DNA from: Alphaproteobacteria bacterium
GTDB lineage: Bacteria; Pseudomonadota; Alphaproteobacteria; M2410
Assembly (NCBI GenBank): GCA_030614785.1
Contig: JAUWTJ010000028.1
Span: forward strand, 1-46,930
Length of the DNA: 46,930 bases
Direction: 5' to 3'
A model generated the notes under the pieces. The model saw only the letters and a program-made list of their open reading frames with translations, did not search any database and was not told where the DNA came from. Each line of letters begins with the position of its first letter. The stretch's first letter is position 1. Both the position numbers and the translations under genes were made by a program. Positions 9,290 to 17,532 of this stretch are shown in pieces.

Positions 9290-10870
9290 GTGAAACGTTA
9301 CCTCAAAAGAGGTTTCCTCAAGGCCGGGTCGTGGGCAGACGAGGTATTTGGGCCGACTCTAAATCCCCTGTCACAATTAGGGGCATTGGGGTTTTTCTTC
9401 TACTGGATCGTCGCGGCCAGCGGCATCTACCTCTATATCGTATTTGATACGTCGGTCGTCGGGGTCTACGAGTCCATTGAATATCTGACCCATGATCAAT
9501 GGTATCTCGGCGGCATCATGCGCTCCTTTCATCGCTACGCATCAGACGCGATGGTGCTCTTTATGAGCCTGCATATCCTCCACGAATATTCGTTCGACCG
9601 CTACAAGGGCGCACGCGCCTTTTCCTGGTTTACCGGCGTACCGGTTCTCTGGTTGCTTTATGCCGCCGGCATCAGCGGCTACTGGCTGGTCTGGGATGAG
9701 CTGGCACAATATATCGCCATCGGCACAGCCGAGTGGCTCGACTGGTTGCCGTTCTTTGGCGAGCCGGTGGCGCGGAATTTCCTGACGCCGGATGCGATGG
9801 ACGATCGCTTTTTCTCACTGCTCATTTTCATGCATATTTTCCTGCCGCTCTTTCTGCTTTTTGTTTTGTGGCTTCACATAACGAGGATTTCAAAGCCGAA
9901 GATCAATCCGCCCCGCATCCTCGCCTTCGGCATGATGGCCATGATGTTTGTCCTGTCCCTTGTTTATCCCGCAATCAGCCATGATGCCGCCGATCTCGCG
10001 ATGGTTCCCGGAGAACTCAGGATCGACTGGTTTTATCTCATCATTTATCCAATGCTCGACAAAGTGCCAGCCGGTTTCATGTGGGCCCTGGCGATCGGAG
10101 GGTCGATCGGCCTGGTGGGCATGGCGCTGGACCCCCGTTTCAGGAGGCCCGGCGTCGCCGAGGTCAATCTGGAAAGCTGCAATGGCTGCGAGCGCTGCAT
10201 GAACGATTGTCCCTACGCGGCCATCAGCATGGAGCGGCGAACAGATGGTCAGCCTTTTGCCAGGGAACCCGTCGTCAATGCGTCGAACTGCGTCGGTTGC
10301 GGGATTTGTGTCGGGGCGTGTCCGACCTCCATGCCGTTCAGGACAGCAGCCCCGCTGATACCCGGGATTGATCTTGCGGACAGAAAGCTCGCCGATCTTC
10401 GCGGCGAAATAGATGCCCTGGCCGCGGGCGAGCCACCGCAGGTCATCGCGTTCAATTGCCAGTACAACAAGAGCTTTGCATCAGGCGTTCCCGATGGTGT
10501 GAGCCTTGTCTCGTTGCCGTGCATTGGCATGTTACCTCCGCCTTTCATTGATTACGTTCTGTCTCGCGGCAAGGCAAAGGGCGTCTTTCTTGCCGGCTGT
10601 GGTACCTCGGATTGTGAAAATCGCCTCGGCGCCCAGTGGTCGGCAGATCGTCTGGCACGAAAACGCGATCCCTACCTTCGGGCCCGTGTCCCCGAAGAGC
10701 GGCTCGAAGCCTTCTGGCCGGGATCGGCCGATCCTGGCGGTGTGCGAAGCGCTCTTGAAGGCTTCACCTCTCGGATAAGCGCAATGCCTGACCTGCAGCA
10801 ACACAAGCGAGACCTCAAGATGGGGGTCCGGTTGCCACAGGACGAAGCTGCAGAGGAGGTCACACCATGA
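9290..10870 (+). CDS. Cytochrome b / 2x[4Fe-4S] ferredoxin / MvhD-like triple fusion
   Basis: A 526-residue fusion. Residues 1-280 form a diheme cytochrome b: H81-x13-H95 and H182-x13-H196 are the two heme-ligand pairs, and DWFY at 246-249 stands where bc complexes carry PEWY. Residues 295-346 hold two [4Fe-4S] motifs (C297, C300, C303, C307 and C334, C337, C340, C344). Residues 384-450 resemble the MvhD/FlpD hydrogenase delta domain, with C390, C411, C437 and C442. It probably moves electrons between the quinone pool and a cytoplasmic iron-sulfur partner. Start GTG 9290 is preferred because AAGGG lies upstream. It shares the operon with norSY-senC and overlaps the next gene by ATGA. No hydrogenase or Hdr subunits are nearby. 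Confidence 0.8.
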   Translation: MKRYLKRGFLKAGSWADEVFGPTLNPLSQLGALGFFFYWIVAASGIYLYIVFDTSVVGVYESIEYLTHDQWYLGGIMRSFHRYASDAMVLFMSLHILHEYSFDRYKGARAFSWFTGVPVLWLLYAAGISGYWLVWDELAQYIAIGTAEWLDWLPFFGEPVARNFLTPDAMDDRFFSLLIFMHIFLPLFLLFVLWLHITRISKPKINPPRILAFGMMAMMFVLSLVYPAISHDAADLAMVPGELRIDWFYLIIYPMLDKVPAGFMWALAIGGSIGLVGMALDPRFRRPGVAEVNLESCNGCERCMNDCPYAAISMERRTDGQPFAREPVVNASNCVGCGICVGACPTSMPFRTAAPLIPGIDLADRKLADLRGEIDALAAGEPPQVIAFNCQYNKSFASGVPDGVSLVSLPCIGMLPPPFIDYVLSRGKAKGVFLAGCGTSDCENRLGAQWSADRLARKRDPYLRARVPEERLEAFWPGSADPGGVRSALEGFTSRISAMPDLQQHKRDLKMGVRLPQDEAAEEVTP

Positions 10871-11379
10871 CCCGGAAAATTATTGGGCAGGGGCTTTTCT
10901 ATATACTCATTGCGGTGGCGCTCGGTTATTTGTCCGCCTCACCAACCTGGACCCACCTGCCCGAAGATCAGGCCGTGATCAAAATAAGCTTCTCCCATGG
11001 GGCAGAGCGCAAGATCCCCTGTCACAAGAGGACGAGGGAGGAATTGATGGCGCTTGCGCCCAACATGCGCAATCCCGTCAGCTGCACAAGGGAACGCTTG
11101 CCAGTCTATGTCGAGATTAATATCGATGGCGATACGATTATCGCCGAGGGTCTTCCGCCCATGGGTCTGGCGAAGGACGGGCAATCAAAGATTTATCGCC
11201 GTATTGCCGTCGCTCCCGGCGCGCACCGCCTGGAAATCGGTATCAGGGATACTGACCGCGCTTCCGGCTTTGACTATGAACTTCGAAAGACTGTCGATCT
11301 TGTCTCGAGGCAAAATCTGATTGTGGATTTCGAAGGCGACAAGGGAATCTTTCTACAGAATGAAAGGATGGCGCCATGA
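10867..11379 (+). CDS. Unknown anchored or exported protein of the NO reductase operon
   Basis: A 170-residue protein whose ATG overlaps the stop of the cytochrome b fusion and whose stop overlaps the hemerythrin start (both ATGA). It is thus translationally coupled on both sides. An N-terminal hydrophobic segment (about residues 5-24) indicates a signal anchor. The remainder looks like a beta-rich domain with two cysteines in KIPCHKR and NPVSCTRE and a hydrophobic, strand-like C-terminal half. I recognise no family. It could stand in the place of the orf1 found after senC in norSY-senC-orf1 clusters, but I cannot establish homology by eye. Confidence 0.7.
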   Translation: MTRKIIGQGLFYILIAVALGYLSASPTWTHLPEDQAVIKISFSHGAERKIPCHKRTREELMALAPNMRNPVSCTRERLPVYVEINIDGDTIIAEGLPPMGLAKDGQSKIYRRIAVAPGAHRLEIGIRDTDRASGFDYELRKTVDLVSRQNLIVDFEGDKGIFLQNERMAP

Positions 11380-11789
11380 CACTCCTGCAATGGAAAGATC
11401 AATATTCGCTGGGAAATGAAGCGCTGGACCATGAGCACAAGGAGCTGATCCGCCTCATCAACGCTGTTCATGGAGAGATTGAACGCGAGAGCGAGGAAGA
11501 CAATCAAGCTCGGATCCTGGGTGGTCTTAGCGAAATTCTGAATGCTGTCAGCGCACACTTCGCACTTGAGGAGAAGGAAATGCAAGCATTGGCCTATCGC
11601 GAATTTCCGACCCATAAGGCGGATCACGAAAAACTGCTCGATGAGATTTGCGATCTGATCGAGACCGTTGAGGAAACCGCAGTCCGCGATATTCGCGAAG
11701 GCCTGTCAGCGCTCCTCGAAGCCTGGTTCAGTATTCATTTTCAGACCTTCGACCGCGACTTCCATCTCGCCATCAGACCGTCAAATTAG
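11376..11789 (+). CDS. Bacteriohemerythrin
   Basis: A 137-residue single-domain hemerythrin, a four-helix bundle holding a non-heme diiron site that binds oxygen and, in some members, NO. Candidate ligands are all present: H19/H21 in DHEHKEL, H61 and E65 in HFALEEKEM, H80 and H84 in HKADHEKLL, and H121 with D126 (HFQTFD). No signal peptide is seen, so it is cytoplasmic. It is the last gene of the norSY operon, coupled by an ATGA overlap. It may buffer or deliver NO or oxygen beside the NO reductase. That role is inference from location. Confidence 0.9.
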   Translation: MTLLQWKDQYSLGNEALDHEHKELIRLINAVHGEIERESEEDNQARILGGLSEILNAVSAHFALEEKEMQALAYREFPTHKADHEKLLDEICDLIETVEETAVRDIREGLSALLEAWFSIHFQTFDRDFHLAIRPSN

Positions 11790-11822
11790 AAGTATTCAAA
11801 AGTAAGGCGGCAATTCACTACG

Positions 11823-11842
11823 AAATTGACCTGCGTCAATTT
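11823..11842 (+). promoter_or_regulatory. Extended Dnr-type operator upstream of dnr
   Basis: The core TTGACCTGCGTCAA (11826-11839) lies within a perfect 8-bp inverted repeat, AAATTGAC and GTCAATTT, with a 4-base centre. It is about 80 bases upstream of the dnr ATG, which suggests auto-regulation or control by another Fnr-family protein. Confidence 0.85.
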
Positions 11843-11921
11843 GAGCGCTGGCCCATCGGACATCCTCTGTCTAACCTGCAATTCAAACGCATTCAGCGTT
11901 GTGATTCGGCGAGGGGCAGAC

Positions 11922-12641
11922 ATGTATCATCATCAGAATGAACAATGGGTAACGAGGCGTGATCACAATGATCGCGACCTTCAGCTGCTGCGCAAGATGT
12001 CGTTGTTCAAGGGGCTCGATGATGAGGCCTTTGGCCGGCTGCTTTGTCATGCCAAAGTGCAGAAAGTCGCGCGTAATGAGGTGATTTTTGTCGAGGGTGA
12101 GCCCGCCGCGCAGCTCTTTCTGGTCCTCAGTGGCTGGATCAAGCTGTGGCGTCAGTCCGAAGATGGACATGAGAGTGTCATCGGTGTTTTTGCCGAGGGC
12201 GAGTCGTTTGCCGAGGCCGCCATCTTTGACCAAAAAGGCTACCCGGTCTCCGCAGTAGCGGCAGATGATTCGAGGCTTCTTGCCATCTCCGCTGCCTCCG
12301 TTCTGCGTGAGTTTCGAAAAAATCCAGATTATGCAATTAATGTGGTGGCCGACTTGTCTCGCCATATGCGTCTGCTGGTTCGCCAGATTGAGCAATTATC
12401 GATTTCATCCTCGACGGAGCGTCTCGCGCGGTTTCTGGTCAAGCTGTGTCCGAAGGACGCTGAAGAGGCCGTGGTGAGGTTCCCGGTCGAAAAATCACTT
12501 ATTGCGGGGCGCCTTGGCATGCAGCCGGAAACATTGTCGCGAGGACTGGCCAAATTGCGCAAGATCGGCGTCAACACAAAAGGCAGTATGGTGACGATTG
12601 ATGATGTAGAGGCTCTCAGAAATTATCAGAACGGGTCCTGA
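11922..12641 (+). CDS. dnr: Crp/Fnr-family denitrification regulator (Dnr/NnrR type)
   Basis: A 239-residue transcription factor with an N-terminal cyclic-nucleotide-like sensor domain (about residues 25-145), a dimer helix and a C-terminal winged helix. The recognition helix PETLSRGLAKL carries E203, S206 and R207, the residues that read TTGA half-sites in Fnr-family proteins, in agreement with the four TTGAC boxes nearby. There is no N-terminal cysteine cluster (only C42 and C176), so it is not an oxygen-sensing FNR. NO-sensing Dnr proteins are the closest fit. ATG 11922 follows a GAGGGG site. The frame is open upstream, but through the operator itself. Its 3' end overlaps convergent cueR by 16 bases. 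Confidence 0.85.
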   Translation: MYHHQNEQWVTRRDHNDRDLQLLRKMSLFKGLDDEAFGRLLCHAKVQKVARNEVIFVEGEPAAQLFLVLSGWIKLWRQSEDGHESVIGVFAEGESFAEAAIFDQKGYPVSAVAADDSRLLAISAASVLREFRKNPDYAINVVADLSRHMRLLVRQIEQLSISSSTERLARFLVKLCPKDAEEAVVRFPVEKSLIAGRLGMQPETLSRGLAKLRKIGVNTKGSMVTIDDVEALRNYQNGS

Positions 12642-13033
12642 TCATCCGGCGTCCCTGATAGACCATCCAGAATGGGGCAATCCGGGCGGTCGTCTCCATG
12701 ACAGGTTTTAACCAATGTGGAGAGTGTTTCTCTGAGGCCCTTGAGGTCTTCAATCTTTTGATCAATTTCCTCAAGCCTGTGAGTTGCCAGTGCTTTGACA
12801 CTTGCGCTGGACCGGTGTTTGTCCTCATAGAGGGACAGAAGCTGGCGGCATTCCTCAACGCCAAAGCCCAGAGACCGGGAGCGCTTCAGAAACCGCAACT
12901 TGTGAATATGCGCTGCATCGTAGGTGCGATACCCGTTATCCTCTCGATCTGCCAATACGAGACCGATGTCCTCATAGTAACGGATGGTCTTGGACGGTAG
13001 ACCGGATTTTTCGGAAGCTTCGCCAATGTTCAC
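12626..13033 (-). CDS. cueR: MerR-family copper-responsive regulator CueR
   Basis: A 135-residue MerR-family activator. Residues 1-70 form the winged-helix DNA-binding domain (NIGEASEKSGLPSKTIRYYE). A long dimer helix follows, then the metal loop C111-HGDDRPD-C119, the spacing that binds Cu(I) in CueR. The GTG start at 13033 overlaps the copA stop (GTGA), and translation from there gives the normal N-terminus. An ATG at 13063 would add ten unlikely residues inside copA. Expression as the second gene of copA-cueR would make the response auto-regulated. Its target is the dyad at 15271-15289. Confidence 0.92.
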   Translation of the reverse strand: MNIGEASEKSGLPSKTIRYYEDIGLVLADREDNGYRTYDAAHIHKLRFLKRSRSLGFGVEECRQLLSLYEDKHRSSASVKALATHRLEEIDQKIEDLKGLRETLSTLVKTCHGDDRPDCPILDGLSGTPDDQDPF

Positions 13034-15243
13034 TTTGCATCCTCCCCAAGTTTCGGCTTCCATCGCCGCAGTAGTAGTGAGTTTGATACCACACTTATGG
13101 AGCTCATGGCCATGGCTGCAGCGGCAAAGGCCGGCGATAGGAAGCCGAGCGCCGCCAGCGGGATGCCGATGACATTATAGACAAAAGCCCAGCCCAGGTT
13201 TTGTCTGATCTTGCGTGCCGTCGCGCGTGAAATGTCGATAGCCGCCGGAACCAGAAGTGGATCAGGGCGCATCAGGGCAATGCTTGCCGTTTCAATCGCG
13301 ACATCGGTGCCGCCGCCCATGGCAATTCCGACGTCCGCAGATGCAAGAGCAGGCGCATCATTGACCCCGTCACCTACCATGGCGGTGACAGCGCCTTCCG
13401 AACGAAGCAACGACAGAATATCCAGCTTGTCCTCCGGCTTGAGCCCGCCGCGAATATCATCAAGCCCCAGCGGTTTGCCGATGGCCTCGGCGGTGGCTTG
13501 CGTATCGCCGGACAGGAGAAGGACGCGGTGGCCTCGGGCCGTCAGGTGATGAATGGCAGTAGACGATCCGGGCCGAACCTGGTCGGCAATAAAGATCTCA
13601 CCGATGAGCGCGCCATTGTTGGCGACGAAGACCCGGGTTGCTCCTGGCTGGCTTGTATCGTCCACTGGCGCGGCGATCCCGAGGCGCTCAAGAAGTTTCA
13701 GATTGCCGATGCCGATAGCGCGTCCGCTGCTCCTTGCGGTGACACCTTCTCCGATAAAATTTTCAAAATCAGAAATGGCGGCAAGACCAAGGCCGCGCGC
13801 GTCTGCTTCTTCACGGATCGCCTTGCCCAGAAGATGTTCGCTTGAAGCCTGAACAGAAGCTGCCGCAGCGAGAACGTCACTTTCGCTTGCACCATGGCTC
13901 ACCACTCGGACAACTTTTGGTTTGCCAGCAGTAAGCGTTCCGGTCTTGTCGAAGGCGATGTGTGTCAGATGGGCGGCGCGCTCAAGCGAGTCGATATCCT
14001 TGATGAGGATGCCGCTTTTGGCTGCCGCTCCGAGCCCGGCGACAAGCGCCGTCGGGGTCGCAAGGCCAAGTGCGCAGGGGCAGGCGATCACAAGAACCGC
14101 AACGGACGCAATGAGCGCCTGCTCGAACGTACCCCCGGTGAAATACCAGCCAGCGAAGGTAAGGATCGAAATCACAATAACCGCCGGGACAAAAATTGAC
14201 GAAACGCGGTCGACAAGCCGCTCAATGGGTGCCTTCGAGCCCTGCGCTCGCTCGACCAGATCGATGATTTTAGCCAGCGTGGATGTATCTGCGCCGGCGG
14301 TTGCGGTGCAGGTCACGGCGCCGCTTCCATTCAGCGATCCGCCATAGATCTGGCTGCCTGCCTCGACAGAAACCGGCAGACTTTCGCCGGTGATGTGCGA
14401 GGCGTCAATCTCCGACCGGCCTTCGAAGACGGTGCAGTCGACCGGCACCCGCTCGCCCGGACGCACCAGGAGAATGTCACCGGCAATGACATCAGCAGCA
14501 GAAATTTCTACAAAGGCCCCACCGCGTTTCACCCGCGCGGTTTCCGGGCGCAGCGCCAGCAACATGCGAATGGCATCGCTCGCGCCGCGCTTTGCTCGTG
14601 ACTCCAGCCACTTGCCTGTCAGCACGAGCGTAATGATGACGGCGGAGGCTTCAAAGTAGAGATGCGGGGCGGTGCCTTCAGGCGTAAGGGCGATCTGAAG
14701 CAGTGAGTAGACAAAAGCCGCGCTGGTTCCCAGCGAGACCAGCACATCCATATTGCTGGTCCCCGACCTCAGGGACAGGAACGCACCCCTGTAAAACCGA
14801 AACCCGATCCAGAACTGGACCGGTGCGGCCAGCGCAAGCTGCACCAGTGGCGGCAACATGAACCCGGAGCCTGGAATCATCTGCGCGACAAGTGGGAGGG
14901 TCAACAGGACTGCAAAAATGAGATGCAGACTCTCCCGGGACTTACCCTTTTGCTCTGCCTCATCGGGTGCAGTGGCCCACTCCGCGCCTTCATAGCCCGC
15001 GTCATGCAGGGCGGCCTGAAGCGCCTCAATCGAGAGCGCGGGGCCGGCGCTGCGCACATCGCCGCGTTCCAGTGCAAAATTCACCGAGGCCCGGTCAACA
15101 CCCTCGACCGCACTGAGTGCCTTTTCGGCAGTCCGCGCGCAATTTGCACAATTCATGCCGCTGATTCTAAGGCGAAAATTCTGCGTGTTGCCCTCGTTGA
15201 CCGGGGTATCCATGCCAGTGTCTTCCAGTGCCAGGCTCATCAT
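13030..15243 (-). CDS. copA: Cu(I)-exporting P1B-type ATPase CopA
   Basis: A 737-residue pump that exports Cu(I) from the cytoplasm. It has one N-terminal heavy-metal domain (MNCANC, C32/C35), the TGES actuator motif (about 285-288), the transmembrane CPC ion site (C388-P-C390), the phosphorylated D432 in DKTGTLT, GDGVNDAP, and a C-terminal MSSISVVSNS helix typical of Cu(I) pumps. The usual SEHP motif reads SEHLL here (H470 kept, proline lost). An AGGAG site lies directly before ATG 15243. The promoter is CueR-type. With cueR it protects the cell from copper, which may matter because the adjacent NO reductase needs copper. Confidence 0.95.
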   Translation of the reverse strand: MMSLALEDTGMDTPVNEGNTQNFRLRISGMNCANCARTAEKALSAVEGVDRASVNFALERGDVRSAGPALSIEALQAALHDAGYEGAEWATAPDEAEQKGKSRESLHLIFAVLLTLPLVAQMIPGSGFMLPPLVQLALAAPVQFWIGFRFYRGAFLSLRSGTSNMDVLVSLGTSAAFVYSLLQIALTPEGTAPHLYFEASAVIITLVLTGKWLESRAKRGASDAIRMLLALRPETARVKRGGAFVEISAADVIAGDILLVRPGERVPVDCTVFEGRSEIDASHITGESLPVSVEAGSQIYGGSLNGSGAVTCTATAGADTSTLAKIIDLVERAQGSKAPIERLVDRVSSIFVPAVIVISILTFAGWYFTGGTFEQALIASVAVLVIACPCALGLATPTALVAGLGAAAKSGILIKDIDSLERAAHLTHIAFDKTGTLTAGKPKVVRVVSHGASESDVLAAAASVQASSEHLLGKAIREEADARGLGLAAISDFENFIGEGVTARSSGRAIGIGNLKLLERLGIAAPVDDTSQPGATRVFVANNGALIGEIFIADQVRPGSSTAIHHLTARGHRVLLLSGDTQATAEAIGKPLGLDDIRGGLKPEDKLDILSLLRSEGAVTAMVGDGVNDAPALASADVGIAMGGGTDVAIETASIALMRPDPLLVPAAIDISRATARKIRQNLGWAFVYNVIGIPLAALGFLSPAFAAAAMAMSSISVVSNSLLLRRWKPKLGEDAK

Positions 15244-15262
15244 TTTTCTCCTGTTTGACTAT

Positions 15263-15293
15263 AACATAGTCCTTCCAGTCACTGGAAGGTCAA
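15263..15293 (-). promoter_or_regulatory. CueR-type promoter of copA-cueR
   Basis: On the minus strand, TTGACC (15293-15288) and TATGTT (15268-15263) form -35 and -10 boxes separated by 19 bases, the elongated spacer typical of MerR-family promoters. The spacer contains a perfect 9-bp dyad (15271-15289) of the CCTTCCAGT/ACTGGAAGG type known for CueR. Confidence 0.93.
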
Positions 15294-15420
15294 GGAAGAC
15301 ATTCAGGTTTTTTCTGTTTTGGTCACAGGGGCTTTGAAATTCGGGGCAAAACAGGGCAGTTTGGTAGCAATCAAAAACGCAGCCCTGAAAAACAGGGCGA
15401 CCCGCACCTGGACGGAAAAA

Positions 15421-16845
15421 ATGGAACGAACCGCCCGCGCCTTTAAAGAGAACGTCAAAGAGGCCCTGCAACAGGAAAACCTCGCCGGTGTCCTCGACAT
15501 CATGAGCAAATTCTCTCCGATCGGGCGCAATATCGCGATCGGCAAATTGCCCGAATTCGAAGCGCTGCGAGATGACGCCCGCGACATCAAGAACCATGTC
15601 CTCGCCAACCTCGACTTCTATCTCGAGGAATATGAGGCCAAAGTCATAGAGTCGGGTGGTCATGTCCACTGGTGCGAGACCCATGAGGAAGCGCGCCAGA
15701 AAATTCTCGAAATTTGCCGGTCCGTTGATGCAAAGCTGGTCACCAAGGGCAAGTCGATGATCACCGAGGAAATGCATCTGAATGCCTTTCTGGAAGACAA
15801 CGGGATCATACCTGTCGAGACCGATATGGGTGAGTATATCGTTCAGCTTGCGGATGAACCACCCAGCCACATTATTGGACCCGCCATCCACAAAACCAAG
15901 GATGAAGTTACCGAGCTGTTTTTTAAACACCACAAGACCCAGCGCTGGACCGAGGGCGAAGATCTCATGCTTGAAGGCCGCAAAATACTGCGTGAAAAAT
16001 ACTTCGAGGCCGATGTCGGGATCACCGGTGCCAACTTCCTCATTGCCGAGTCAGGCACCTCGGTCATCGTCACCAACGAGGGCAATGGCGACCTCACTCA
16101 AAGTCTGCCCAAAGTGCACATTGTCTGCGCCAGCCTCGAAAAGGTTATTCCCAGCTTTGAGGACTTTTCTCAGTTCATCAGGCTGCTGCCGCGTTCCGCC
16201 ACCGGCCAGGAGATCAGCGTCTATACGACGTTTTCGACCGGTCCCAAACGCGCGACAGACCCCGACGGCCCGGAGGACTATCACGTGGTGTTGCTCGATG
16301 CCGGACGCAGCAAACTTCTCGGGACGCAGTATCAAGAGGTCCTTCGCTGTATTCGCTGCGCCGCCTGTCTCAATCATTGTCCGGTCTATACGGCCGTCGG
16401 CGGCCATGCCTATGGCGCGACCTATCAGGGACCGATTGGTGCGGCGCTTGATCCGGTCATTGTCGGGCTCGATGAGGCAAGGCACTTGCCCAATGCCTCG
16501 TCCTTCTGCGGTCGCTGTGAGGCGGTGTGTCCGGTGCGCATTCCAATCCCGAAAATTCTGCGCTACTGGCGTGCCGAAGCCTTTGAATCAAAGAGCCAGC
16601 CTTTGAAAGAGCGGGCGGGCTTAAGTCTCTGGACCTGGTTTGCGACAAGGCCAAAACTCTATCGATTGCTTGCCGGTGCAGGTGTTGCAGTCCTGGCGAA
16701 AGCCGGTGGCGCAAAAGGTCATCTGAAGCGCTTTCCCTTTCTCTCCGGCTGGACAAATCACAGGGAACTGCCGGCACCTGAAGGTAAAACCTTCCAGGCC
16801 CTCTACAAAAAGGCTCAAAAGGAAAAGGGGAGGGTTTCACCATGA
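15421..16845 (+). CDS. lutB: LutB-family LUD/ferredoxin protein
   Basis: A 474-residue protein of the LutB/YkgF family, the iron-sulfur subunit of L-lactate-oxidising LutABC. Residues 60-300 form the LUD domain. Two ferredoxin-type sets follow: C310, C313, C316, C320 and C363, C366, C370. A C-terminal extension ends near 474, the usual family length. ATG 15421 (MERTARAF) matches where such proteins begin. The frame is open to TTG 15319, but that start would be unusually long and lacks a ribosome site. It overlaps lutC by ATGA. No LutA (CCG-domain) gene lies on either side, so the partner or substrate may differ from classical lactate oxidation. Confidence 0.88.
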   Translation: MERTARAFKENVKEALQQENLAGVLDIMSKFSPIGRNIAIGKLPEFEALRDDARDIKNHVLANLDFYLEEYEAKVIESGGHVHWCETHEEARQKILEICRSVDAKLVTKGKSMITEEMHLNAFLEDNGIIPVETDMGEYIVQLADEPPSHIIGPAIHKTKDEVTELFFKHHKTQRWTEGEDLMLEGRKILREKYFEADVGITGANFLIAESGTSVIVTNEGNGDLTQSLPKVHIVCASLEKVIPSFEDFSQFIRLLPRSATGQEISVYTTFSTGPKRATDPDGPEDYHVVLLDAGRSKLLGTQYQEVLRCIRCAACLNHCPVYTAVGGHAYGATYQGPIGAALDPVIVGLDEARHLPNASSFCGRCEAVCPVRIPIPKILRYWRAEAFESKSQPLKERAGLSLWTWFATRPKLYRLLAGAGVAVLAKAGGAKGHLKRFPFLSGWTNHRELPAPEGKTFQALYKKAQKEKGRVSP

Positions 16846-17519
16846 CGGATTCACGGGCCAGGATTCTCGGACGGATCAAAGCCGGTGTGAACGCACCAAA
16901 TCGAAGCGCTGCGGACATTGCGGTTCTCAAGGCGCGCATCGAGAACGCCGAGCGCGGCATCATTCCTGCGTTTACAAAAGTCGCAGGCACCGACGTGGCT
17001 GATCTCTTTTTGAAAAAAGCCGAAGCCCAAAACAACACTGTTGCGCGTGTTACAAGCGCCGAGGCGGCGCTTCTCGAAGTGCGAAATTTTCTGCGTCAGA
17101 ACAATCTCCCGGCGAAAGTCAAAATCTCCCCGTCTGATCGTCTCGATGATTTGAAGTTCGATGATGCGGGCGACCTCGAGGTGCACCGTGGCGCCGCCGT
17201 CAAGGAAGATGTCACCAGCGTGACGCCGGTCTATTGTGCTGTCGCGGAAACCGGAACCATGGTCACCATGTCGGGCGCGCAGACGCCCTCAACACTCAAT
17301 TTCGTGCCTGAAAACCACGTTGTGATCGTCCGCGAATCTGATCTTGTGACCGCCTATGAAGACAGCTGGGACAAGGTCAGGGAATACGGCGGTGGCAAGA
17401 TCCCGCGCACCGTAAACTGGCTGTCAGGCCCGTCGCGCTCCGGTGATATCGCCATGACCATGTATATGGGCGCCCACGGGCCCCGCCGCCAGCACATCAT
17501 CTTCATAGAAGGTCAATAG
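16842..17519 (+). CDS. lutC: LutC-family LUD domain protein
   Basis: A 225-residue LUD-domain protein of the LutC/YkgG family, the third component of the lactate utilisation complex. The C-terminal half contains the conserved pattern of the family: VAETGTMV, HVVIVRESDLV and SGPSRSGDIAMT near residues 200-212. Its ATG overlaps the lutB stop, so the two are co-translated. The next gene begins 13 bases later, probably in the same operon. Confidence 0.88.
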   Translation: MTDSRARILGRIKAGVNAPNRSAADIAVLKARIENAERGIIPAFTKVAGTDVADLFLKKAEAQNNTVARVTSAEAALLEVRNFLRQNNLPAKVKISPSDRLDDLKFDDAGDLEVHRGAAVKEDVTSVTPVYCAVAETGTMVTMSGAQTPSTLNFVPENHVVIVRESDLVTAYEDSWDKVREYGGGKIPRTVNWLSGPSRSGDIAMTMYMGAHGPRRQHIIFIEGQ

Positions 17520-17532
17520 GGAGACAAAGCCG

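Noticed and set aside
11826-11921. Longer N-terminus for dnr starting at TTG 11826
   Set aside because: It would start inside the Dnr operator itself; ATG 11922 has a ribosome site and gives a normal family N-terminus.
15319-15420. Longer lutB from TTG 15319
   Set aside because: The added residues do not fit the LutB family, and no ribosome site precedes TTG; ATG 15421 gives the usual family length.
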